64,000 bases of DNA, taken from assembly GCA_900315105.1 (NCBI GenBank), contig OMXX01000008.1:2466-66465 (forward strand), given 5' to 3'. How positions within the stretch are numbered: the first letter of the stretch is position 1; every line of letters starts with the position of its first letter. Origin of the DNA: an uncultured Prevotellaceae bacterium (GTDB lineage Bacteria > Bacteroidota > Bacteroidia > Bacteroidales > Bacteroidaceae). A program made the position numbers and the translations under genes. Positions 7,345 to 18,000 of the stretch are shown one piece after another. A model generated the notes under the pieces. That model was not told the origin of the DNA. It made no database searches and saw nothing but the letters and a program-made list of their open reading frames with translations.

Positions 7345-7640
7345 GGTGTAATACTATTTTTCAAAAAGTTTTCAACGCCGAGTATTACACCTTTGGTGTT
7401 TTGAGCACCTTAAATAATTGTATCTCAATTCGTTTACCTTGGTGTAATACCCCCGAAAGTATTACACCAGTATTACACCAAATCGCCCAAAATGGTGTAA
7501 TACTTTCAAGGGTATTACATCACGCCTAACACTCTGATAATCAAGAAAAATATCACACATAACCACAAAAGGTGTAATACTCGCTATAAAAACTTTTTGT
7601 TTTTTTCTTTGAAAGGGTATTACACCAATCTATTACATCC
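7345..7640. repeat. Word island: GGTGTAATAC repeated in both orientations
   Basis: Forward copies lie at 7345, 7441, 7494 and 7571. Inverted copies (GTATTACACC) lie at 7382, 7459, 7470 and 7617. Near matches are at about 7512 and 7630. A/T-runs of the form AAAAACTTTTT flank it. There are no credible ORFs. It occupies most of the 759-bp gap between 7201 and 7959. Confidence 0.85.
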
Positions 7641-7745
7641 GTCTTGCCTTCGCTATCCCTTCGCTATGCCTTCGCTTTAGGTTCGCTCCCCTCGATGGAG
7701 CATCTACGGACTTACAACGGATTTACTACGGACTTACATGGGAGT
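7641..7745. repeat. Tract rich in TTCGCTATGCC and CGGACTTAC words
   Basis: It contains CTTCGCTATCCCTTCGCTAT then GCCTTCGC, and later ACGGACTTACAACGGATTTA with a second CGGACTTAC. The same vocabulary (AAGTCCG, CTTCGCTATGCC) recurs at 33040-33075, 43960-44060 and 50838-50960. Nothing coding is seen. 7746-7959 beyond it is AT-rich leader. Confidence 0.6.
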
Positions 7746-7906
7746 TTTCAGCATAATTTCTATGGTTGTATTTTTTTGTTTCCTTTGCCATTCTAACACC
7801 GATGAAATGGGCGTTTTTCGGACTTTTCGTACAATTTCCACGTAATTTTGACGAAATTTTACAAAAAAATGACGAAATATTACATAAGGGTTTCATGCAA
7901 TAATTG

Positions 7907-7914
7907 TAATTTTG
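7907..7914 (+). promoter_or_regulatory. -7 box for the secreted-protein operon
   Basis: TAATTTTG fits TAnnTTTG. It lies 45 nt before the ATG at 7960, in an AT-rich leader. No exact TTTG sits 19-21 nt upstream, so the -33 element is weak or the promoter needs help. Confidence 0.45.
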
Positions 7915-7959
7915 CCCTCGAAATTTATAAAATTTAAACAAAATAAATCTAAATCGCAA

Positions 7960-10827
7960 ATGAAACAGAAATTTACCCTCATGTTGGTATGCCTTTTCGC
8001 ACTACTGACTAAAGCTGCAGCCGCAGTAGATTCAGACCTCTTGAATCTTGTAACTAAACCAAGTAATGTAACCATCACGTCTCTGACGAATGATCCAACT
8101 TATCCATGGGAAAAACAGGAGGATGGATCATTTAAAAGGGCAGGAAACATTGGTTCGCGAAATGCATCTGACATAACCATTGAAATGAGCTGTACCCATC
8201 CGACCTACATTACTTTCAGTTATGTACAAAAAATTGATTACAGCTATGACCAAACAAGAACATGGAGAGACGGAATTGTTTGGACTAGCAATAATTCAAC
8301 CACAACAGAAGGAAAAACAAGTTCTACAGGCTATATATTGGAGCCAGGCACACATACAATCAAATTTTCTCTGTATTCATATTACGGATATGCTTCCACA
8401 TACGCCTATCTAAAATCCATAAATATCGAGGATCTTGATGAAAAATTCATAAAAATAACACTTTCTGCTCCTGGCACACTTGGTGAAGAGGCATTGGAGA
8501 AAGTAGCTACTTTGCCAGACATGAAATACCTTAAAATATCAGGTGCTATGAATGCAGATGACTGGGCAAAGATTAAGCAGATGACCAGTCTTCAGGCACT
8601 TGATATGGCAAATGTTCCAACAACAGAAATACCAGCATCTGCATTTACAAGCAATTCCTTCCGTTACTACGTTTTCCCTAAGACTCTAAAGAAAATTGGA
8701 GAAAAAGCATTCTATGATCGTTATCTTTCCGGCAAAATAACATTGCCAGAAGGTCTTGAAGAAATCGGAACAAATGCATTTTATAACAACAATATAATTT
8801 CATGCACATTGCCTTCAACTATAACGAGTTTAGGAAGCTATGCTTTCTGTGACAATAAAAACCTTCTTGATTTCACATTCAATTCAAACATAACGGCAAT
8901 TCCTTCATATATATTAAGGAATTGCACAAGTCTAAAAACGGTATCAGGACTTGAAAATGTAACTACATTTGGTGAATACTGTTTTTCTAGTTGTACTGCA
9001 CTTACATCAATAGGCACGCCTAAGCCTACAACCATTCAAAATAACGCATTTTATAATTGCAATATTTCATCATTTGATTTTAGCGAAGTTACTAGCATAG
9101 GCTCATCCGCCTTTGCTTCATGTAAGTCTCTTACAGAAGTAAACCTGCAAAAAATAAATTCATTAGGTAGTTCTGCATTCGAATCTTGCAGTGCATTAAA
9201 GAATGTCATATTATCTGACAAAATTTCTTCATTTGCAGACTATGTATTCTATAATTGCAATGCACTTGAAACAATAACACTTGGAACATCTGTTTCATAT
9301 TTCAACAGATGGACATTTATTTCCTGTCCGAACATAAAGAAAATATATTGTAATGCTCCAGCACCACCATCAATTTATAACACAAACTATACACCTTTCG
9401 ATACATCCATCCCAACCTCTGCAACCCTCTATGTTCCAGAGTACGCTATGTCAAGCTATAAACTCGACAATTATTGGAGTAAGTTCACATCTGTAGATAA
9501 GAACCCTAATCCTACTACATCACTAACTCTTAGTAAGGCACTTACGCTTACAAGCGGAATCCGCATTACAGGCACACCTGACATTACCATAAATACAGGT
9601 GGAAAGATGACTATCAATGGCGATGCAGAGCAGACTGTTGGCAAATTCCTTGCATACTGCCAGAATGACAATACTAATTCCGCAAGCATCATCAGCCGTT
9701 GTGCTAATATGACAAGTACATCAAGTGAGATGCGCTATTCTATCAGCAGTGGCTACTGGTATTTCATCTGCATGCCATTCGATGTAAAGGTAAGCGACAT
9801 CACAGCAACCAACGGTGCAGCCTTTGTTGTTCGCTATTATGACTCTGCTAGCCGTGCAAACGGCAACTCTGGCAACTGGAAGAATGTTGAATCCGATGCA
9901 ACCCTAAAGGCAGGACAGGGCTATATCTTCAGCGCAAGCACAGGCTGTTGGCTTTATTTCCCTGCTACCGAAGCCACACACAATGCAGTATTCGAGAGTA
10001 CAGCAAAGAAGACAACGCTCAAGACATACGCTACATCCACAAGTGCTGATGCAAACTGGAATCTCGTAGGTAATCCATATCTTGCATACTATGACATTTA
10101 TTATATGGATTACTCTGCTCCGATCACAGTATGGAATACAAGCAACAAGACTTACAGCGCATATAGCGTGGCAGATGACGACTTCGTTCTTCTTCCACTT
10201 CAGGCATTCTTCGTTCAGAAGCCAGATGCTGTTTCTGCTATCACATTCAATCCACTTGGACGTCAGCACAATACAACTATCGACCACTCCGCATCTGCAG
10301 CAAAGGGTGATCTCAAGAGCCGTAAGATCATCAACCTAACACTCAGCAATGGCGAGACCGAGGATGCAACCCGCGTGGTAGTAAATCCTATGGCAACTGA
10401 TGACTATGACATGGAGAACGATGCATCTAAAATGATGACAATGGAGACAACTCCACAGCTATACACTATTTCTGGTGATGTTCAGTATGCAATCAACGAA
10501 GGCCAACAGGCTTCTGGTAAGGTGCAGATCGGTATGTGGATGCCAACGACAGGCACATACACCATCTCTGCTCCGCGTGCAGATGCAGATATCCAGATTC
10601 TTGACAACGGAACTCCTGTAACTCTTCCTTACACATTCGAGGCTAATGAGGGTACTGACGATAACCGTTTCGTGATGGTTATCAACAACAATGTAACAGG
10701 CATTGATAAATTGTTGCAGTTCCACATGACAAATGACAAGTCACCTGTTTACGACCTCACTGGCCGTCGTGTAAACAACACGAGCAAGGGTATCTACATC
10801 ATCAACAATAAGAAAGTGGTAAAATAA
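7960..10827 (+). CDS. Secreted BspA-like leucine-rich repeat protein
   Basis: A 955-aa exported protein. The signal peptide is MKQKFTLMLVCLFALLTKAAAA. After a beta-rich N-domain (about 25-170), BspA-type LRR_5 repeats run from about 175 to 510, with the recurrent pattern LPEGLEEIGTNAFYNNN, ITSLGSYAFCDN, VTSIGSSAFASC. A beta-rich region with SGYWYFICMPFDVKV and a C-terminal module YDLTGRRVNN...KGIYIINNKKVVK follow. That module resembles type IX sorting domains, so surface attachment is likely but inferred. BspA-type LRR proteins often act as adhesins. I chose ATG 7960, which directly precedes the signal peptide. It heads a run of genes with 6-nt and 12-nt spacings to the next two. Confidence 0.85.
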   Translation: MKQKFTLMLVCLFALLTKAAAAVDSDLLNLVTKPSNVTITSLTNDPTYPWEKQEDGSFKRAGNIGSRNASDITIEMSCTHPTYITFSYVQKIDYSYDQTRTWRDGIVWTSNNSTTTEGKTSSTGYILEPGTHTIKFSLYSYYGYASTYAYLKSINIEDLDEKFIKITLSAPGTLGEEALEKVATLPDMKYLKISGAMNADDWAKIKQMTSLQALDMANVPTTEIPASAFTSNSFRYYVFPKTLKKIGEKAFYDRYLSGKITLPEGLEEIGTNAFYNNNIISCTLPSTITSLGSYAFCDNKNLLDFTFNSNITAIPSYILRNCTSLKTVSGLENVTTFGEYCFSSCTALTSIGTPKPTTIQNNAFYNCNISSFDFSEVTSIGSSAFASCKSLTEVNLQKINSLGSSAFESCSALKNVILSDKISSFADYVFYNCNALETITLGTSVSYFNRWTFISCPNIKKIYCNAPAPPSIYNTNYTPFDTSIPTSATLYVPEYAMSSYKLDNYWSKFTSVDKNPNPTTSLTLSKALTLTSGIRITGTPDITINTGGKMTINGDAEQTVGKFLAYCQNDNTNSASIISRCANMTSTSSEMRYSISSGYWYFICMPFDVKVSDITATNGAAFVVRYYDSASRANGNSGNWKNVESDATLKAGQGYIFSASTGCWLYFPATEATHNAVFESTAKKTTLKTYATSTSADANWNLVGNPYLAYYDIYYMDYSAPITVWNTSNKTYSAYSVADDDFVLLPLQAFFVQKPDAVSAITFNPLGRQHNTTIDHSASAAKGDLKSRKIINLTLSNGETEDATRVVVNPMATDDYDMENDASKMMTMETTPQLYTISGDVQYAINEGQQASGKVQIGMWMPTTGTYTISAPRADADIQILDNGTPVTLPYTFEANEGTDDNRFVMVINNNVTGIDKLLQFHMTNDKSPVYDLTGRRVNNTSKGIYIINNKKVVK

Positions 10828-10833
10828 AGCCCT

Positions 10834-13800
10834 ATGAGACTATCAAGATATCTAACCCTTGTGGTGGCGATAGTCTTGTCTATCGCTGCCCGAGGTCAGG
10901 GTTTCAATCCCACAAGCCCTGGGGAGCCTAATCCGACCTATGCCCTAAAGGTAAAGGCGGATCCTGAGGAGGCTGCCACCGTGACAGGTGCCGGAAGGTA
11001 TGTCATCAACAAAAACGTCACGGTTTCGGCTACAGCCACCAGCACAGAGTGGAAATTCATCAAATGGACAAACTCTGCCGGTACTGAGGTAAGCACAAGT
11101 TCAAGCTTTACTTATAAGACGACCAACAACGATGAGACCTTTACAGCCCACTACGTGAAGGTAAATACAAGCACGCTCACCACGCAATCCTACCCTTCCA
11201 ACGTATTCAAGGCAACGACCAACACCTATAAGGAAGGCGCAAGCGTAAACGTATCGTGCAGTACATCTAGTGGCTATACCTTCAAGAACTGGACTAACTC
11301 TAAAGGTGAGGTTGTAAGCACCGACCGCAGTTTCTACTATACCGTAACTGCTTCCGACGAGGTGCTGACGGCAAACTATGCCTTTACGCCCTCCTCTCCA
11401 TCAGAGCCGAGCGAGACAAAGGCAAAGCATCGCGTATGGTTCACCTCTGATCCTACATCAGTAAACTCCTTTAGTCAGACAAGCGGAATGCAGGTGACAG
11501 AGGGCAACACATTCAGTGTTACTGCCTACAATCGCAACAACTACACCTTCGAGAACTGGACCATCAATGGTAATGTAGTAAGCACAAGCTCTACGTACTC
11601 AGGAAAGATGGGCACAGAGGACATTACCCTCGTGGCAAACTATGTCTTCATTCCTTCTTCTCCAAGTGAACCTTCATCCGACAAGCGTAAGCACTACTCA
11701 CTCTATGCAAATATGCTGGATATATACAAGGGAGAGACACAACTATATCCAATCTCTCTTGAAAACTCAACAGCAGCAAAGAGCCTCACCTTTAGTATGA
11801 CGCTTCCAGAAGGATTCACGGCAGATGTAACGAAGATACAGACAACAAGCCGCACATCAGCATTTACGGTGACAGGAACTCTCAGCGGTCAGACACTCAC
11901 GGTATCACTTACCGGAGGCACACAGATAGCAGGCGACAACGGTCCTGTCGTACTCATTCCTATCAAGGCATTATCTACACTTGCCGACGGAACATACGAC
12001 ATCGATTTCACATCGGCAACCCTTACACTATCCGACGCGACCATGCCAACCGTAACCTTCCGTCGTGGCACTATCAACGTGAGCACATTGGAAGAAGGCG
12101 AGATACAGGCACAGTTCAGTTCCGACAGTTACATGAACCGTGTTCAGTTCACCAATCAAAGTAGTGCCGACTCACGCACATACCTCTGGGACTTCGGCGA
12201 TGGAACAACAAGCACGGAGAAGAACCCGATGCATATCTACTCCGCTGCCGGCACCTACACCGTAAGGCTCACAGCCAAGGGCATAGTGAAAGAAAGCGTT
12301 GCAGAGCAGGTCATCAACATCAATGCCTCAAGCACATGGAAGGCATCGGGCGACTATACCCTCGATTCCGAGGGCATGGGAGCACGTAACTTCACATCAC
12401 TTCATGAGGCAATCGATCTCCTCTCACAATGCACTCCTGACGGCAACATCGTTATCACGGTGAGCAATAACGGGGCTTATGCCATGAACGCTACCGCAGC
12501 AGATAGCATTGCCCTCATCAATACCCTCGCTACCAAGCTTGCTTCTGGTAATTATTCGCTAAAGGCTCTAACCCCTAACCCCTCAACTATAACCTCTAGC
12601 CTCAATTTCACTACAAGCGCAGAGCCATATTCATATAACAAGGTGATGAGCCTCGCTATGCTCATGACTCTCGACAATGTTAGTCTGAAGCTCAACAATG
12701 TGGAAATCAATCCATCAGCCCTTCAGAACATAGAGAATGAGGAACTATGTGCAGAGACAGCAACAAAGGTTGTAAATCTCACAGCACTGAGCAGTAGCAG
12801 TAAGGTGACGGTGGAATGGCAAGCCACTATCAGCGGAAGCACGAAGCTCGGAGGCTATGCCAACAGCGGTACAGGCAACATCCCAAGCATGACCATCACC
12901 AACGGAGCACAGGCAGCACAGACACTCAGCTACGTCTGCACCTACAAGCTCGACGGCGTGGATCTCTACACCTATACCCACTCCATCACCGTGCGCCCAT
13001 TGATGAGCCGTCAGACTATAACCTACGGCTCTGTTGCCGACAATGCAACGGTCAACTTCGGTTCTGTAACGCTGTCATGGACAAACCTCAACACAATGGC
13101 AACCGAAGGCTACACGCTGAAGGTGCAGCGTACTGACATCTCCACAGCAGCCGTCACCTACCACCTGACATCCAATAGCCGAACCATCGACTGCGCCCCT
13201 GGAGCAACCTACACATGGCAGGTCATAGCCCATGGAGCTTGTGATGATCTCACAGGTCCTGTCTATACCTTCACCACCAAGCAACAGGCAAATCTCACGG
13301 TAACGGCAATAGAAGCGCCGGAAGATGCAGAGGCACTAACCTCGTTCACGGTAAAGGCGACTATCAAAAATACAGGTAAGGGCACAACAATCCGCACAAG
13401 CTGGACAGACGCAATCTATCGTTCAACGACAGCCGACGGTATAGCATCAGCTACTCAGGTAGATACAAAGACGCATAGCGGAGCACTTGCACCCGACGGA
13501 AGTTACGAGGTAACGTTCACCGTCTCTGTACCAGATGCAACGGTAGGACTGGTTTACTACTATGTGAAGACCGACTACAACAACTCAGAGACAGAGACCG
13601 ACGAAACCGACAACGTGATGGTGAGCAATGTCGTAGAAATAGCCAACCGCTACGTTGACAGCGAAGACTATGCCGTGCTCAAGGCATTCTTCAACGCCAC
13701 CAACGGCAACGGTTGGGAGAAGCAATGGCACGTAGGAAGCAGAGCTATCAACAGCACCGCATGGACAGGCGTTACGTTCAACGATGAAGGTAAGGTGACA

Positions 13801-15000
13801 GCCATCAACCTTGCAAACAACAACGTAAGAGGTACGCTTGGTTCAGAAGCCTTTACCCTTACAGAACTGAAGACGCTCAACCTCAGCGGAAACCTCCTTA
13901 CAGGCGATTTGTCAAAGGCATTCGGAGCTTGCACCAAACTCACAAGTTTGAACGTAAGCTATAACCGCTTCGATGCCATCGCAACTCCAATCCCATCCAC
14001 TGTAACCACACTCAACATGGAGAATCAGAACAATGACCGTGATCTGAGCTACTTTACCAAACAGGAATGGGAATTGAAGGAGAACGTTGACAACGTAGAA
14101 TTGAGTTCTCTTTTCACCTATAACCATAAGGATCAGAAATTCAATGCGCATCCACAGCTATATCTGTATTCCGTAGGTAACACTTACCTTGGTTCAATGC
14201 AATATAGCAACGGTAGCTACAAACTTAGCCTTTCCGGTGATTATAAGTTAGAGAACAAATCAGAGATAGTAGTCCGATCACATGAGGGCGTAGCATCAGG
14301 CACTCGTTTGCGCGGCTCTTTCTCATGGTTCTCTGGTGATGCCAATGTAGATGGTATAGTCAACGTACTCGATGCACAGCACACTCTCAACAGGGTACTG
14401 GGCAGACAGTCCGGCAACTTCAACTTCTCCGCAGCCAACACATATTCTTCCGATGAGATTATCAACGTGCAGGATATAGTTGCCACCATCAACATCTTCA
14501 TTGGTGAGGAGAGTGGCAACAATGGCAAGTCAATGGCTGCAAAGGGAGACCTCTCATACAGCAGTCTCCACATTGCGAATGGTGCTATGTATCTAGACAC
14601 ATATAAGCCTGTAGCAGCTCTCGACTTCACCCTACGTGGTGTAACGGCTTCGCAAATAAGCCTACAGCTAAACCGCAATCGCTACCAGATGTTTACGAGC
14701 GAGAATAATGACGGACTACGCGTTGTCATCATTTCTCCTGCAGGCGATGCCATTCCGGAAGGAAGCAACCACATCCTCAAGATCTCAGGTGATGCAGAGG
14801 TCAAGGCTGCCACAGCTTCTGACATCGATGCAAAGCCTATTGACATCAGAGCAGATTTTACTACTGGCATAGATAATTACGAATTACAAATTCCGAATTA
14901 CCAAGCGCCAAACACTTATGACCTTACAGGTCGCCGTGTAAAAAGTGGTAGCCAGCGCGGTCTATACATCCAGAATGGACGCAAAGTTATCATAAAATAA
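10834..15000 (+). CDS. Large secreted multidomain protein (PKD, CARDB, LRR, dockerin-like)
   Basis: 1388 aa with a signal peptide (about 1-22). Domains in order: three Listeria-Bacteroides-type repeats (about 30-275, WKFIKWTNSAG, YTFKNWTNSKG, YTFENWTINGN); a cohesin-like domain (about 290-415); PKD (about 424-500, YLWDFGDGTTSTEKNP); an Fn3-like stretch (about 740-810); CARDB-like (about 815-930); plant-type LRR (about 945-1060, LKTLNLSGNLLTGDL); a dockerin-like pair of calcium loops (about 1167-1228, GDANVDGIVNVLDAQ); and the terminal YDLTGRRVKSGS module. A surface or secreted scaffold or adhesin is likely; no catalytic domain is seen. In-frame simple repeats occur near residue 1347 (NYELQIPNY) and 578 (LTPNPSTITSS). 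It starts 6 nt after the LRR gene. Confidence 0.82.
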   Translation: MRLSRYLTLVVAIVLSIAARGQGFNPTSPGEPNPTYALKVKADPEEAATVTGAGRYVINKNVTVSATATSTEWKFIKWTNSAGTEVSTSSSFTYKTTNNDETFTAHYVKVNTSTLTTQSYPSNVFKATTNTYKEGASVNVSCSTSSGYTFKNWTNSKGEVVSTDRSFYYTVTASDEVLTANYAFTPSSPSEPSETKAKHRVWFTSDPTSVNSFSQTSGMQVTEGNTFSVTAYNRNNYTFENWTINGNVVSTSSTYSGKMGTEDITLVANYVFIPSSPSEPSSDKRKHYSLYANMLDIYKGETQLYPISLENSTAAKSLTFSMTLPEGFTADVTKIQTTSRTSAFTVTGTLSGQTLTVSLTGGTQIAGDNGPVVLIPIKALSTLADGTYDIDFTSATLTLSDATMPTVTFRRGTINVSTLEEGEIQAQFSSDSYMNRVQFTNQSSADSRTYLWDFGDGTTSTEKNPMHIYSAAGTYTVRLTAKGIVKESVAEQVININASSTWKASGDYTLDSEGMGARNFTSLHEAIDLLSQCTPDGNIVITVSNNGAYAMNATAADSIALINTLATKLASGNYSLKALTPNPSTITSSLNFTTSAEPYSYNKVMSLAMLMTLDNVSLKLNNVEINPSALQNIENEELCAETATKVVNLTALSSSSKVTVEWQATISGSTKLGGYANSGTGNIPSMTITNGAQAAQTLSYVCTYKLDGVDLYTYTHSITVRPLMSRQTITYGSVADNATVNFGSVTLSWTNLNTMATEGYTLKVQRTDISTAAVTYHLTSNSRTIDCAPGATYTWQVIAHGACDDLTGPVYTFTTKQQANLTVTAIEAPEDAEALTSFTVKATIKNTGKGTTIRTSWTDAIYRSTTADGIASATQVDTKTHSGALAPDGSYEVTFTVSVPDATVGLVYYYVKTDYNNSETETDETDNVMVSNVVEIANRYVDSEDYAVLKAFFNATNGNGWEKQWHVGSRAINSTAWTGVTFNDEGKVTAINLANNNVRGTLGSEAFTLTELKTLNLSGNLLTGDLSKAFGACTKLTSLNVSYNRFDAIATPIPSTVTTLNMENQNNDRDLSYFTKQEWELKENVDNVELSSLFTYNHKDQKFNAHPQLYLYSVGNTYLGSMQYSNGSYKLSLSGDYKLENKSEIVVRSHEGVASGTRLRGSFSWFSGDANVDGIVNVLDAQHTLNRVLGRQSGNFNFSAANTYSSDEIINVQDIVATINIFIGEESGNNGKSMAAKGDLSYSSLHIANGAMYLDTYKPVAALDFTLRGVTASQISLQLNRNRYQMFTSENNDGLRVVIISPAGDAIPEGSNHILKISGDAEVKAATASDIDAKPIDIRADFTTGIDNYELQIPNYQAPNTYDLTGRRVKSGSQRGLYIQNGRKVIIK

Positions 15001-15012
15001 TCACTATATATT

Positions 15013-18000
15013 ATGATTATGAACGCAAAAAGATTTTTTTCCATCATATTAACCATCCTGCTCACGCTCTCAGCGTGGGCAGGCAACAACATCCTATCCG
15101 TCAGGAAGGATATCAAGGCTTCAGGCGGCAAGACTGTCTTTGTGCCTATTGAGCTTACCAATGACGATGAGATTGTTGCTGCACAGTTCAATATCACGTT
15201 GCCGTTCGCGAGGACTAACGATGTATTCTCGCTCTCTGAGACGCGCAACGTAAACAATCACTCCGTGAGCTGTCGTGACCTTGGAGGAAACAAATACACC
15301 ATCGTCATAGTAAACATGGAGAACAAGCCTATTGGCGGAAATGCCGGCATACTCCTCTCCCTGCCTATGTTCGTCAGCGCAGATGCCCAGCCTAACAGCA
15401 CATACGACATCAAGATAAGTGACGTAATACTCACAGACAAGAAGGGTAACAACATACAGACAGGCAACAGTACTGGCAAAATAACCATCACAAGCAGTCC
15501 TTCACCCGACATCCGTCCTGTAAATATCTCTTTTGGCAATACATCTTTCATGCCGGAGGATAATATCACCGTGAACTGGACAGTTGAGAACATTGGTGAC
15601 TCTATCGCTGTAGAAGGATGGACAGAGAACGTATTTCTCGTAAGCAGTCTTACTGGCAGCCGTATCTATATCGGCAACGCCCGTAGCTATGCCACTCTAA
15701 CCAAGGGTGGTAAGATAAGCCGTAGTGGAAAGTTCTCCGTTCCTGCCTCTCTCGGCATGGATGGTGACGTTTATGCAGAAGTGACCCTCGTAGGCAATTC
15801 CGGATTCGGTGAATATATTGCCAATCAGGAGAACAACACAGCACATAGCACCGCTACTGCAACCCTAGGCAAGAAGTTGTATCTCACATCCGATGGTCCT
15901 ACACTCAAGGAGGACTCAAAGAATCCGTTCCGCATGAAACTGAGCCGTAGCGGTGACTGGAGCACAGATGAGACTTTTTCGTTAAAGTGCCTCAACACAG
16001 GACTTATCTCCATCCCGGCAACCATAACCATCCCGGCAGGTCAGAGCGGTGTGTATTTCTATGTGAATGCAATAGACAACACCATCGTGAATACTGCTGA
16101 CGAAGAAACCATAACCATCACCCAGCAAGGCAGCTCGTCATTGGCAATAAGCAAGACGATAGCCATTGAGGATGACGAGTTCTTCACCATGGGTATGCAG
16201 CTCTCAAAGAATGAGATCACCGAGGGCGAAACCACTAGTCTCAGACTCTCCCTTGCCAAGAAATCAACGGAAGATCAGGTAATAAACCTTTCTACCGATT
16301 TCCCTAAGCGTTTCACATTCCCATCCACCATCACCATACCCGCTGGTCAGCTCGAAACCAACGTGGAGATAAAGACCGTGGACGATGATGTGGCAGACAT
16401 ACAGCGTAGCGCAGCCTTCTATGCAGTATCCAACCACTACAACAAAGGGGAGGTTATCATGCTTCTCAATGACAACGACGTGCCAGATCTTGAGTTTGAA
16501 GTAAACCCAAGCACCATCAGCGAGAGCGCAGGATTCAAGGCAGTCATGGCCACCATACGCAGGACATCAGCCAAGAACTCCAATGTGACTATTAAGCTGA
16601 CAGACGATTCAAACGGTGCTCTCTACTTCCCTACCAAGACCATCACCATGGCATCAGGCGTAGAGAAGGCAGAGTTCTATATCGGAGCTGTTGACAATAA
16701 CATGCAACAGGAAGCAAAGACATATACCATCACGGCGAATGTCTATATTTCTTCTTGCTCATGTAATGCCAGTGGAGAGTTGAAGGGCGTGGCACAGCAG
16801 AGTATCACCGTACTCGATGATGACTCTCCTGCACTCCTTGTTTCTACAAGCATAGCAAGTCTTTCAGAAGGCAGCGATGATGAGGCAGCGATCACCATCA
16901 AGCGAAACACATCGCCGACAGGTGCGCTTACGGTAAGCCTCACAAGCAGTGATTCACGCATTGTCCTTCCAGCCACGGTAACTATCCCTGACGGACAACA
17001 GAGCGCAACCATTAAGGTGAAGGCATTGGCAAATTCAATAACGAAGGACACAAAGACCGTCGTCATCACAGCAACAGCAAGCGGATACACCAAAGGCACA
17101 TGCTGGATTCAGGTGGCTGACGAAACTCTTCCTGACCTTGTAATAACAGACTTCACAATCACTCCTACCGATAACATTGCCCATGGTTCCATAACGGCAA
17201 GAATGCGCATAACCAATAAGGGTGTCATAGCCACACAGAAGGATACCGAGGCAAAGATATATGCCGACGGCGAGGTTATCGCAACATTCAATATAGAGAG
17301 CGGACTTGAACCAGGCGGTGTAGTGACTCTCGTTGGCGAATGCACACTTCCCGACAAGGTAAAGACCATGACAGTGAAGGCAGATGTTAACCCAGGTCGT
17401 CAGGTAACGGAGAGCGTATATGTAAACAACGAGACGGAAAGCATCAGCGTAAAAGCAGAAGCTCCATATTCTGTGGTGGTAAATGTATCTTCAAAGCAAA
17501 TCGCACCAGAAGGAACAGTCACCATCAGCGGTGAGATAACGCCTAACACCCAACACCTATCACCCAACACCCAACACCTATCACCCAACACCCAACACCT
17601 ATCACCCAACACCCCTATTGAGGTATATGTTATCAACATGGGGCGTCGTGAGGTGCTCACCACAAAGGCTGATGAACAGGGTAACTACTCTACCAACTAC
17701 ACTCCGACGTCCTCACAGATTGGTCACTTCAGCGTAGGTGCATGCTATCCGGGACAGAACCTGACCGAAGAGATGACATATTTCGACATTCTCGGACTCC
17801 GTCGTCAGAATGCTACAATTCTGAAACATGAGATAACTATCGGTCAGCCACAATCAGGCAATATCGTGCTCTATAACCCAAGTGGAATAGAACTTAACAA
17901 TGTACATGTAGAGGTTACCGACTGTCCTGACGATGTTAAAGTCACTTTTGGCTCAATAGCACGTATGGAAGGTGGTGCTACACAAACCATCAAATACACC

